A stretch of 64,000 bases of DNA from Prevotella sp. E13-17 (GTDB taxonomy: Bacteria; Bacteroidota; Bacteroidia; Bacteroidales; Bacteroidaceae): the NCBI RefSeq assembly GCF_022024035.1, contig NZ_CP091787.1, positions 620,001 through 684,000 on the forward strand. Reading direction: 5' to 3'. Positions 10,401 through 17,606 of the stretch are shown here, one piece after another (the stretch's first letter is position 1; every line of letters starts with the position of its first letter). The notes under the pieces are model-generated. The model saw only the letters and a list, made by a program, of their open reading frames with translations, made no database searches and was not told the origin of the DNA. Position numbers and translations under genes: made by a program.

Positions 10401-10815
10401 CCTCTACTTCTTAGGTCGCTATGAAGAAGGCATCGTCGGACCTACTGAGCCTGCAGCAGCCATGTACTACAATGATGCTAAGCCCGACAAGATATTCTAT
10501 GCGGGGTTGTGCTATCGCAAACTGGGACAGGAAGACAAGGCACGTGGGCTGTTTAACAAGCTGATCAACTATGGAAAACAGCACATCTTTGAGCATCAAG
10601 TGATGGACTATTTTGCCGTGTCGCTGCCTGACCTCCTGATATGGGAAGACTCTCTGGATATGAAGAACCAGATACACTGTAAGTATATGCTGGCGCTGGG
10701 GTACTATGGACTTGGCGACAGGGCGCATGCCTTGCGCTATCTGAGTGAGGTGGAGGCGTTAGACAACAACCACCAAGGTATCCAGCAGTTCCGATCGTTA
10801 ATCAACCTATTATAA
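7489..10815 (+). CDS. DUF5107 and tetratricopeptide repeat protein
   Basis: A 1108-residue protein without a clear signal peptide. The N-terminal third matches the DUF5107 type: beta-rich, with VMVLPELGGRVQMAYDK, GGIEFNWPQHHRPTTF and WWANPAVEVN, resembling galactose mutarotase-like or sugar-binding folds. The rest (about residues 480-1100) is helical tetratricopeptide-like repeats with patterns such as ALRRDPDDIRCLNAMGLWYIRKGRFALAE (broken by one residue: A-L-R-R). It follows a sugar transporter in one operon, and such proteins often accompany sugar-use genes in this phylum. The biochemical role is not known to me. An in-frame low-complexity insertion lies at about residues 314-324. Confidence 0.85.
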   Translation: MVKAWREMVTIPTYEVGRPDKNPMFLEKRVYQGSSGVVYPYPVIESISNEKVDKEYKAVFLENEYIKVMVLPELGGRVQMAYDKIAQRHFVYYNHVIKPALVGLVGPWISGGIEFNWPQHHRPTTFMPADSTIEECEDGSVCVWVSEMEKMFHQKGMAGFVLRPGCAYLEIRGVLYNRTDVPQTFLWWANPAVEVNDAYQSVFPPDINAVFDHGKRAVSSFPIATGIYYKMDYSAGVDISNYKNIYVPTSYMGVNSRYNFEGGYENDTKAGMLHVASHHFSPGKKQWTWGNGDFGRAWDRNLTDEIVADKGDETSHLSPLTSHLKEGFRPYIELMAGVYTENQPDFSWLMPYEEKHFVQYFMPYRELGMVKEASKDLLVNVDVTDDAQGEQKTVMKVFATSRQQVRLVLETDGGEVLYDEERVLTPEAVLVETFPLTDMQTLNLRIYKRMYNNTERCVLQWHAEPDEIRPIPDSAEAALLPEQIKTNEQLYLTGLHLEQYRHATWNPLDYYEEALRRDPDDIRCLNAMGLWYIRKGRFALAEGYLRKAVKLSQKRNPNPYDSEPIYNLALALKYQQRYDEAYELFWKATWSKAWADAGFFEAAKVSARQGRYDEAIEELDRSLAYNAHNQKALALKAAVLRRMGKTECAISVCETALQTDLFNYGCRYEKYLLTGSKVALCELQSMMQGLAKNYDELAMDYLTTGFIDEAQAVWQLAIEAKAVTPMTYYYMGYAAHTQNGDDALYFKQAEQTCPDYCFPNRLEDVVVLEEAKKHGCAMAPYYLGCLYYAARQYDLAVENWEMASKRKPDFPTVWRNLALAYFNKQQREALALECMERAFHLDETDARVLMELDQLYKRLHRPHQERLTFLQRYPQLIAQRDDLVLEEITLLNQLERYEEAMHKLDAHIFHPWEGGEGKVPAQYQICRVERAKQLLKADPQSAEAKRLLEECLVYPAHLGEGKLYGAQDNDFLYFLGRYEEGIVGPTEPAAAMYYNDAKPDKIFYAGLCYRKLGQEDKARGLFNKLINYGKQHIFEHQVMDYFAVSLPDLLIWEDSLDMKNQIHCKYMLALGYYGLGDRAHALRYLSEVEALDNNHQGIQQFRSLINLL
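8430..8458 (+). repeat. In-frame CTCACnT low-complexity insertion
   Basis: Four tandem imperfect TCTCACCTT / TCACCTC words are embedded in the DUF5107-TPR gene and translate to TSHLSPLTSHL. The frame is kept. It resembles an expanded simple repeat rather than conserved domain sequence. Confidence 0.7.
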
Positions 10816-10830
10816 TATTTGTTTTTTGGG

Positions 10831-10879
10831 AATAGGCAGTGGCTATTTGTGGTAAACAAAAAAGCACTGCCTATTTTTG
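10831..10879 (+). terminator. Terminator after the transporter operon
   Basis: An 11-bp inverted repeat (AATAGGCAGTG at 10831-10841 and its complement at 10865-10875) is followed by a T run. It begins 16 bp after the DUF5107-TPR stop codon. The stretch after it to 11000 has one G/C palindrome at 10894-10909 and no gene. Confidence 0.75.
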
Positions 10880-11000
10880 TAACCCCCTCCTCACCTCCCC
10901 GAGGGGAGGGATTGGTTCTTTTGTGGTTCTGTTTAGGAAGAATGGAGGGCCTGTTCTTTCTCTTTTGAGAGGTAAGAGAAAGAGTTTAAAACACCAGTAG

Positions 11001-11184
11001 TTTTACTTTTGATTTTGTTCCAGCCCCTGGAATGGTCTATTCCAGCCCCTGGATGGGGTGGATCTAGCCCCTAGAATGAGCGCATCCAGCCCCTGGATAG
11101 CGAACTTCCAGGGGCTGGATGCGGATCAAAACTTACCGAATTAGAAGTCAATACTGGCACTATTAGAAGTCAATACTGCCACTC
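11001..11184 (+). repeat. 22-bp-period repeat array, third (diverged) copy
   Basis: Units begin at 11019, 11041, 11063, 11085 and 11107, each with TCCAGCCCCTGG, TCTAGCCCCTAG or the inverted TCCAGGGGCTGG in the first 12 bp and variable bases in the other 10. Later units have TTAGAAGTCAATACTG at 11141 and 11163, again 22 bp apart. Words and order match the two longer arrays at 23.5 and 46.7 kb. The stretch is non-coding, between the end of the DUF5107-TPR operon and the convergent GH53 gene. Confidence 0.85.
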
Positions 11185-11287
11185 TTAGGAAATGAAACGG
11201 CTGCTTTTGCGATGCAAAACCATAGCTTTTATGGGGTTAGGTAGCGGCGGTTATGCTCTGAAACCTACGAAACAGGCTACTTGTTGC

Positions 11288-12544
11288 TTATTTGAAATTC
11301 TGCAGTTCGTAGAGTGCATCCAGCGCTTTGCCCGTCTCGTTGTCGAAGAGGCTGGCGTTATACCAACCTGTGTTCAGGTCGCCAGAGGTTCCCTTGGCAT
11401 TGGCTTCGGCCCACCACCATGACAGACCATTCACTTGAGGATGATTCTTCAAGAGAGAGATCAGGTCTGCGGTGTAGTTTTTCTGTCCGGCGTTGGAGTA
11501 GGGATAGGTGGTTTGCAGATCAGTGGTGGTGCCGGGTATGGCCCATTTCCAGGGATAGCCGGTCTCTACGATCTGGATGTCTTTGCCGTAGTTCTTTGCT
11601 TCCAGTTGGGAAAGCACGTTGTCAAGTACTGACAGCTTGCCGTGAAAATAGGGGTAGTAGCTCAGTCCGATGATGTCGTAGTCGATTCGGGCATTCTTCA
11701 TGCGGTCGAAAAAATCGAGCAACACATTGACTTTCGGCACGCGCTCGCTGTGAATGATAATCTTGGCCTGCGGACAAACTTCGCGACAGGCTCTGCCTGC
11801 TTGCTGCAGCAACTCAAAGAAACGATTCCAGTTGTTGGCATTACTCGTGGAATAGCAGCGGTTGTCAGTAGTACCTTTTGCGCCCCAAAGCATGCCATAG
11901 CTAATCTCGTTGCCAGTTTGGATGAAGTCGGGGGCAGCACCATAGTCTTTCAGCTGTTGCAGGCAGTCACGAGTATATTCGTAGATCTTCTCCTTCAGCT
12001 GGGTGGCACCAAGCGATTGCCAGTCTTGTGGTGTCCACTGCTTGCCGGGATCTGCATAGGTGTCGCTATAGTGAAAGTCGAGCATGAACAGCATGCCGGC
12101 ATCTTTGATGCGTTTTCCAAGCTTTTTCACGAAGTCGAGGTCCTGGATGACCTCTTTCTTGTTGGCATCATCAGTGATAGATTGGCCTTTCACCGGGTCA
12201 ACAAACAAACGCACGCGGATGGTGTTCCATCCTTGTTCACTGACGAAAGACAGCAGGTCGCTGATGGCACTGCCATTCTTGTCTTTGTATTGTGCCCCCT
12301 GTTTTTCATACTTGGTGAGCATGGATAGGTCGCCACCCACAAACTTTAATGCGGGCACGTGTATGGTGATGCTGTCTATAGCACTTGTCTGGATATTGTC
12401 ATTCAGCGTGGAACCATTGTTGGAAAACGAAATTTGATTGGTGGTGCGTGTGTCGCCTTGGCTACATAGATAGAACGATTGTGCGTGTGAAAGACCGGCA
12501 CCTGTTGCCAATAATAAAACAAGGATGAACTTACGTAGATTCAT
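11288..12544 (-). CDS. Secreted endo-beta-1,4-galactanase, GH53 family
   Basis: Cleaves beta-1,4-galactan of pectin side chains. The 418-residue protein has a signal peptide (MNLRKFILVLLLATGAGLSHAQ). I used the Met at 12544 rather than the one 12 codons upstream because it begins a normal signal peptide. GH53 features are FVGGDLSML, WNTIRVRLFVDP, MLFMLDFHYSDTYADPGKQ, the acid/base glutamate in QTGNEISYGMLW and the nucleophile glutamate in VETGYPWKW. Length fits a single catalytic domain after a short N-terminal region. It fits the pectin-side-chain theme of the nearby GH43 and GH78 genes. Confidence 0.93.
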   Translation of the reverse strand: MNLRKFILVLLLATGAGLSHAQSFYLCSQGDTRTTNQISFSNNGSTLNDNIQTSAIDSITIHVPALKFVGGDLSMLTKYEKQGAQYKDKNGSAISDLLSFVSEQGWNTIRVRLFVDPVKGQSITDDANKKEVIQDLDFVKKLGKRIKDAGMLFMLDFHYSDTYADPGKQWTPQDWQSLGATQLKEKIYEYTRDCLQQLKDYGAAPDFIQTGNEISYGMLWGAKGTTDNRCYSTSNANNWNRFFELLQQAGRACREVCPQAKIIIHSERVPKVNVLLDFFDRMKNARIDYDIIGLSYYPYFHGKLSVLDNVLSQLEAKNYGKDIQIVETGYPWKWAIPGTTTDLQTTYPYSNAGQKNYTADLISLLKNHPQVNGLSWWWAEANAKGTSGDLNTGWYNASLFDNETGKALDALYELQNFK

Positions 12545-12577
12545 TGTTATAGTGTTTAAGTGGTTATCTATTGATGG

Positions 12578-12585
12578 CAAAAATA
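12578..12585 (-). promoter_or_regulatory. -7 element of the galactanase gene
   Basis: The minus strand reads TATTTTTG followed by CC, matching TAnnTTTG, about 34 bp upstream of the chosen start. No clear -33 partner is seen. Because it overlaps the longer alternative start, it supports the downstream Met. Confidence 0.55.
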
Positions 12586-12645
12586 CAAAATAATTTGCTA
12601 TCTAAACGAAAATACTGGCTCATTTTAGTTAAAACTCCTAAATTT

Positions 12646-12677
12646 TTTGTGGATACCTATTTTTTTTCCTACTTTTG
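12646..12677 (+). promoter_or_regulatory. Promoter of the histidine kinase-comEC operon
   Basis: TTTG at 12646-12649 is separated by 20 bp from TACTTTTG at 12670-12677. This is a good match to the Bacteroidota -33/-7 promoter, about 30 bp upstream of the kinase start. Confidence 0.75.
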
Positions 12678-12707
12678 CAGACACCTAATGAAGTCAAGAA
12701 GTCAACG

Positions 12708-13529
12708 ATGAACTGGGAACTCGTTTTTTACATATCAATCTTTGTTTACATCTTCGTCTATATCATGGGACGAAGGAATTTAATGCGCACCATTTGGAAG
12801 CGTAATCAGCAGTTACGTATTGCTTTGGATAGAGCAGAGGAATCAGATCGAATGAAGTCGGCCTTTATTCGTTCAATGAGTCATGAGATACGCACACCGC
12901 TAAATGCCATTAACGGCTTCTCGCAGGTGCTCTGTATGAACGGTATGGACCTGAGCGAAGAGGAACGCATTGAGTTGGAACAGCGTATATCAACGAATGT
13001 GGAGATTATCACAGTGATTATCAATGAGCTGCTTGAACTTGCTCACGGTGAGAGTATCGTAGTGGAACAGGAACGCACGCCGATGCACGTGAACGATGTG
13101 TGCCGGACAGCGCTAAATCTTGCCAAGGCTTCACAGCATAAGGATCTGGTATTTTCTTTCGAGAGTGAACTGCCTGATGACTATACCATTTACAGCAATC
13201 GTAACATTGTGAGCGAGATTTTGAATAAGGTTCTAAACAATGCAGTGAAGTTCACGGAGGAGGGCGGAATCACATTGGGATGCCGGCTGCACGAGTATAA
13301 TCTTCAGATTACGGTCACTGATACGGGTATCGGCATACCTACGGATAAGTTTGACGAGGTGTTTGAGAACTTTGTGAAGCTGAACGAATATACTGAAGGT
13401 GTCGGTTTGGGACTTCCTATCAGTCGCCGTCTTGCTGAGGCTCTTCATGGAAAGTTGTATATCGATCGTTCTTATTATGAGGGCACGCGTTTTATATTGG
13501 AGTTGCCGGTAAAGTTCTCACAAGAATAA
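12708..13529 (+). CDS. Membrane-anchored sensor histidine kinase (short, HisKA-HATPase)
   Basis: 273 residues from the ATG at 12708, chosen because it follows the promoter with a suitable leader and starts the membrane segment (residues 4-22). There is no periplasmic sensor domain. A short coiled linker leads to the phosphoacceptor box SHEIRTPLNAINGF (His59). The ATPase domain has the N box (NKVLNNAVKFT), G1 (TDTGIGIP) and G2 (GVGLGLPIS). No response regulator gene is adjacent, so the partner is unknown. The architecture is close to the IS-interrupted kinase at 25.1-27.7 kb. A comEC-like gene follows after 18 bp. Confidence 0.9.
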   Translation: MNWELVFYISIFVYIFVYIMGRRNLMRTIWKRNQQLRIALDRAEESDRMKSAFIRSMSHEIRTPLNAINGFSQVLCMNGMDLSEEERIELEQRISTNVEIITVIINELLELAHGESIVVEQERTPMHVNDVCRTALNLAKASQHKDLVFSFESELPDDYTIYSNRNIVSEILNKVLNNAVKFTEEGGITLGCRLHEYNLQITVTDTGIGIPTDKFDEVFENFVKLNEYTEGVGLGLPISRRLAEALHGKLYIDRSYYEGTRFILELPVKFSQE

Positions 13530-13547
13530 GCAACAGGAAAAGACAGC

Positions 13548-14588
13548 ATGAGACGATTGCATTTCACAGCACTATTGGGACTCACCATTTGTTTGATGGT
13601 GGGTCTCATTTTGTATAATGGCCTGAAACCGGAAAATGAGCGAGCCAGACGCTATTCGCAGAATCGTCATACAAGCAGGGCAATGGATGGCTATCGACAC
13701 ATGATGGCAGAGAGATATGCCATGCTGACAACTGATGAGGCCGACCGTAGTGTGCTGGCGGCAATGACTTTAGGCGAAAAGAAAGCAGTCGGTAAGGATG
13801 TCAGGCGAATCTATTCTGTGACAGGTGCTGCTCATGTTCTGGCGTTGAGCGGCTTGCATCTCAGTATCATCTATATGTTGCTGATGAGACTTTCGCTGAA
13901 CAGACAACGAAGTGTCTTGGTGCAGACCATCATTTTGTCGATGGTGTGGGGCTATACGTTGTTGACAGGCATGGCAACAAGCACGGTGCGTTCTGCTATT
14001 ATGCTGACGGTCTATTCGCTGTTGGCATTGGGCGGACGCAGGGGATACCCGCTCAATGTGTTGGCGCTGACGGCCCTCATCCTGATGATTTCAGATCGTA
14101 CGGTGGTATATGATATTGGTTTTCAGTTGTCGTTTGCAGCCGTATTATCAATTGTTTTAATCACGCCTGTTGTCGATGAATTGGTCGATAAGAATCGTTT
14201 TTTAAAGTATCCGGTGGTCAAATGGCTTTGGGACCTGATGGTCGTGTCGGTGGCTGCTCAGATAGGTGTGGCACCATTGTTGGCATATCATTTCGGTACA
14301 TTCTCACCCTATTTCCTGTTAACCAACTTTATAGCTATTCCATCGGTGACCATCATCTTGTATTTGGCATTGCTTTTCTGGGTGACACCTTTCGATGTGG
14401 TCGGGCAACTGCTGGTGGGAGTGGTACATATATTAAATAAGGTACTTGCGCTGTTGGCACAAATACCTTATTCGGTGATTGATCATCTGCATCCTACGGT
14501 CGTGCAGACCATTCTTATCTATGTCGGTTTCGGATGCTGGTATGCAGCCATCCTCAAACTGTTACAGAAGCCTCAGAATGTCGTTTAG
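13548..14588 (+). CDS. ComEC/Rec2-type membrane protein, competence domain only
   Basis: 346 residues, with a hydrophobic N terminus followed by the ComEC competence domain: SVTGAAHVLALSGLHLSIIYMLL (split here as SVTGAAHVLA-LSGLHLSIIY), ATSTVRSAIMLTVY and GFQLSFAAVLSIV, then several membrane helices. ComEC forms the channel for single-stranded DNA uptake. Full-length proteins are about 700 residues and often add an OB fold and a metallo-beta-lactamase-like domain, both absent here. The gene may be a short natural variant. Its 3' end overlaps the convergent rseP gene by 27 bp. Confidence 0.82.
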   Translation: MRRLHFTALLGLTICLMVGLILYNGLKPENERARRYSQNRHTSRAMDGYRHMMAERYAMLTTDEADRSVLAAMTLGEKKAVGKDVRRIYSVTGAAHVLALSGLHLSIIYMLLMRLSLNRQRSVLVQTIILSMVWGYTLLTGMATSTVRSAIMLTVYSLLALGGRRGYPLNVLALTALILMISDRTVVYDIGFQLSFAAVLSIVLITPVVDELVDKNRFLKYPVVKWLWDLMVVSVAAQIGVAPLLAYHFGTFSPYFLLTNFIAIPSVTIILYLALLFWVTPFDVVGQLLVGVVHILNKVLALLAQIPYSVIDHLHPTVVQTILIYVGFGCWYAAILKLLQKPQNVV

Positions 14589-15929
14589 GTTGGCAACAAT
14601 CATCAGCAGGATGACAATGCCGAAACCTACATACTCTGCGCGTATCATGAAAGTCTCTGAGGGTTTGCGGCGGGTAATCATCTCGTAGATGAGGAAGAGC
14701 ACATGGCCACCGTCGAGTGCTGGGATGGGCAGAATATTCATGAAAGCAAGGATGATGCTGAGGAATGCCGTCATCAGCCAGAACTGATGCCAGTTCCAGG
14801 TGGCAGGGAAGAGATTGCCTATAGAACCAAATCCACCGAGCGACTTGACACCATCGGAGGTGAAGACATACTTGAGGTCGTCAACGTAGGACGCAAGCAC
14901 GTGCCAACCATATCTGATTCCAGCGGGGAAACTCTCGAAGAAGCTATACCGTGTGGTTGTGGGTTCGTAGATGGCTTTTGGTGCGAAGCCAAGCTTCAGG
15001 TCTGAACTCAATGTAGTGCTGGCACGGAAGGTGTGGCCTTGCTGACGGTAGGTAATAGTGATGGCACGAGCCGCTAATTGTTCCTGAGGTGTTTGTGCAG
15101 CTTTATAGACATCGCTCATTCTGCCAATCTCATCTATAAACTGATTGTATGAATTGATGGCTTTACCATTGATGCTCAGCAGTACGGCTCCTTTCTGTAA
15201 ACCAGCAGCAGCTGCTGCGGTATTGGGCAGAACGCTATCTACGACAGCGGGGAGGTATGCGCGACAGAAGATGGGTGCCGACTGAATCATCTCCAGAAGG
15301 TTCAAGTCGCCAGGCAGTGTGATGGTGGCAGGCTGTCCTTGGCGCAGCACGTCAACCTGTTGTGCCTCTGAGATGACGCGGAAAAGGTCGCTATCGAACT
15401 TCTTGAAAGGCTTGCCATCTGCGGCCAGCAGCACGTCGCCATCCTTGAAGCCCAGCTCGTGCGCCTGCTTGTTGAACTCCATGCCTTGTGACATCTCGCT
15501 GACGGGTACATACGACTCGCCCCAGGTGTAGAGCACCATCGAATAGATGAACAGAGCCAGGAGGAAGTTGACAAGCACACCGCCAATCATGATAAACAGA
15601 CGCTGCCATGCTGGCTTTGAGCGAAATTCCCAAGGCTGAACGGGCTGTTTCATCTGTTCGGTGTCGAAGCTTTCGTCAATCATGCCGGCTATCTTGCAGT
15701 AGCCTCCGAGGGGAAGCCAGCCGATACCGTATTCAGTGTCGCTTTTCTTTGGCTTAAACTTGAAAAGGGCGCCTTTCCATTTGGCAATGGATACGTCGAA
15801 GAAGAGGTAGAACTTCTCTACGCGTACGCCAAAGAGTTTGGAAAAGAAGAAGTGACCTCCTTCGTGGAGGAGTACAAGCAGTCCGATGGCAAGCATGAAC
15901 TGCAGGAGTTTTATGAGAAATACTTCCAT
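14562..15929 (-). CDS. rseP: Site-2 intramembrane zinc metalloprotease RseP
   Basis: 455-residue M50-family protease of the inner membrane. The first helix carries the zinc motif HEGGH (residues 22-26), two PDZ-like domains lie in the middle (GFKDGDVLLAADGKPF, LQKGAVLLSINGKAI), and the third zinc-ligand motif LDGGH is near residue 400. It releases membrane-anchored regulators and cleaves signal peptide remnants. It is the last gene of the tsaB-DUF4290-murA-rimM-dxr-rseP series, 28 bp after dxr, and ends inside the convergent comEC-like gene. Confidence 0.95.
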   Translation of the reverse strand: MEVFLIKLLQFMLAIGLLVLLHEGGHFFFSKLFGVRVEKFYLFFDVSIAKWKGALFKFKPKKSDTEYGIGWLPLGGYCKIAGMIDESFDTEQMKQPVQPWEFRSKPAWQRLFIMIGGVLVNFLLALFIYSMVLYTWGESYVPVSEMSQGMEFNKQAHELGFKDGDVLLAADGKPFKKFDSDLFRVISEAQQVDVLRQGQPATITLPGDLNLLEMIQSAPIFCRAYLPAVVDSVLPNTAAAAAGLQKGAVLLSINGKAINSYNQFIDEIGRMSDVYKAAQTPQEQLAARAITITYRQQGHTFRASTTLSSDLKLGFAPKAIYEPTTTRYSFFESFPAGIRYGWHVLASYVDDLKYVFTSDGVKSLGGFGSIGNLFPATWNWHQFWLMTAFLSIILAFMNILPIPALDGGHVLFLIYEMITRRKPSETFMIRAEYVGFGIVILLMIVANLNDILRLL

Positions 15930-15957
15930 ATTGTTCTTGTTGGATGTTTGTGGTTAA

Positions 15958-17103
15958 TTATAATAGCTCCGTGGCGATGCGACGTGCCTCGGCATCGGAG
16001 TTGAGATAATCTTCATAGGTAGGAGTCTTCACAAAGGTGGCGCGCTGCATGGTCTGGGCTATGATGTCGCCCATCTGTAGGAAGCCGCAGCGGTCCTCAA
16101 GGAATGCTCTATTTACAATCTCGTTGGCAGCATTGACAATACAGGGCATGTTGCCTCCTTGGTGAATGGCTTCGTAGGCCATGGCCAGACAACGGAACTT
16201 GTTGAGGTCGGGCTCGAAAAATTCGAGTGGCTGTTTGAACAAATCCAAGCGCTGACCGCTAAGAGGCAGACGTTGTGGGAACGAGAATGCATACTGGATA
16301 GGCAGGCGCATGTCGGGTACACCGAGCTGCGCTTTGACCGAACCGTCTTGGAATTGGACGGCGGAATGCACGATGCTCTGGGGATGAACCAATACTTGTA
16401 TCTGTGAGGCCTCTACGCCAAACAGCCATTTGGCTTCAATCACTTCGAAGCCCTTATTCATCATGGATGCAGAGTCGATGGTGATTTTGGCACCCATATC
16501 CCAGGTGGGGTGACGCAGGGCATCTGCTTTTGTGACGTGCGCAATCTCTTCCATGCTTTTCAGGCGGAAAGGACCGCCTGAGGCTGTCAGGAGAATCTTG
16601 TCAATGGGGTTGTTGTCTTCGCCAACCAAACTCTGGAAGATGGCAGAGTGCTCGCTGTCAACGGGCAAGATTGAAGACCGGTTCTCAAGGGCAAGCTTGC
16701 AAATAAGTTCACCGGCAACAACCAGCGTTTCCTTGTTGGCCAGACAGATGGTCTTATGTGCTTTGATGGCATGGATGGTGGGTGAGAGACCTGCAAAACC
16801 AACCATGGCAGTCAATACCATGTCTATAGGACCTGCTTCCACGATTTCGTCAAGCGCGCGAGCACCGGCATACACCTTCACGTCGGGCATGTCGCTCATC
16901 AGTTGCTTGAGTTCTTCGTAGCGGGCCTCGTTGGCTATGACAATGGCGGCAGGCTTAAACTTGTGTGCCTGTTGTGCCAAAAGTTCTACTTTGTTGTTGG
17001 CTGTGAGGCAATATACCTCGTAGAGGTCTGAGTGTTCCTCTATGACCTCAAGGGCTTGTGTGCCAATAGAGCCGGTAGAACCGAGAATTGCTATTTGTTT
17101 CAT
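15958..17103 (-). CDS. dxr: 1-deoxy-D-xylulose 5-phosphate reductoisomerase
   Basis: Second enzyme of the MEP isoprenoid pathway, converting DXP to MEP with NADPH. The 381 residues are the normal length. Visible motifs are the N-terminal NADPH site GSTGSIGTQALEV, LANKETLVVAGELI, the metal and substrate site VDSEHSAIFQSL, TASGGPF and the loop KITIDSASMMNKGFEVIEA. Its start overlaps the rimM stop by 4 bp, which indicates translational coupling in the operon. Confidence 0.97.
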   Translation of the reverse strand: MKQIAILGSTGSIGTQALEVIEEHSDLYEVYCLTANNKVELLAQQAHKFKPAAIVIANEARYEELKQLMSDMPDVKVYAGARALDEIVEAGPIDMVLTAMVGFAGLSPTIHAIKAHKTICLANKETLVVAGELICKLALENRSSILPVDSEHSAIFQSLVGEDNNPIDKILLTASGGPFRLKSMEEIAHVTKADALRHPTWDMGAKITIDSASMMNKGFEVIEAKWLFGVEASQIQVLVHPQSIVHSAVQFQDGSVKAQLGVPDMRLPIQYAFSFPQRLPLSGQRLDLFKQPLEFFEPDLNKFRCLAMAYEAIHQGGNMPCIVNAANEIVNRAFLEDRCGFLQMGDIIAQTMQRATFVKTPTYEDYLNSDAEARRIATELL

Positions 17104-17606
17104 ATATCAAAGATGCCCTGAGGAAGGGCCATTGTTATTGTTTTCTTGTTCTGATCGATAGCTGTGATAAGATCCTCGGAAGCGGGTATGAGTAGTCCGT
17201 CTTCTAAACAAAAAAGGATATTGATGGTCGTGTCGTCAATGCTGGCAATGCGGCCGACTGTCTTCTGACTGTCGTGGTCGATGATGGTAAATCCAACAAA
17301 GTAGGTCCATGTAATGTCTTCCTGGTCTTCGTTCATGTTGCGAGGCAGGAATACATCACAGTTGGTTAGTTCCTTTGCACGTTCGAGCGTATCGATATCG
17401 CAGAATTTTACTAAGGCGGTGGAGTCCGAGCGGAAACGATATTCTTCCATAAAGAAAGGTACCAGAATGCCATCAACCTCCAGAATCAGGTAGTCGGCAT
17501 CGGCACGGTCGAAGATGTCATCGTCGAACATAAAGCTGAGTTCACCCTTAACACCGTGAGCCTTTCCTATCTTTCCTATCTTATAGACGTCTTCCTTACG
17601 TATCAT
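17100..17606 (-). CDS. rimM: 16S rRNA processing protein RimM
   Basis: 168 residues. The N-terminal RimM beta-barrel has the signature KIGKAHGVKGELSF, and a PRC-barrel domain follows (VGFTIIDHDSQKTVGRIASID, ending LPQGIFDI). It helps mature the 30S subunit head and binds ribosomal protein S19. It overlaps murA upstream and dxr downstream by 4 bp each, so translation of the three genes is probably coupled. Confidence 0.95.
   Translation of the reverse strand: MIRKEDVYKIGKIGKAHGVKGELSFMFDDDIFDRADADYLILEVDGILVPFFMEEYRFRSDSTALVKFCDIDTLERAKELTNCDVFLPRNMNEDQEDITWTYFVGFTIIDHDSQKTVGRIASIDDTTINILFCLEDGLLIPASEDLITAIDQNKKTITMALPQGIFDI

Noticed and set aside
2448..10815. A classical polysaccharide utilisation locus with SusC/SusD
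   Set aside because: Glycosidase, regulator and transporter genes are present, but no TonB-dependent SusC-like or SusD-like protein is encoded anywhere in the window.
12545..12580. Longer start for the GH53 gene at 12580
   Set aside because: The extra 12 residues precede a normal signal peptide and overlap the likely -7 element.
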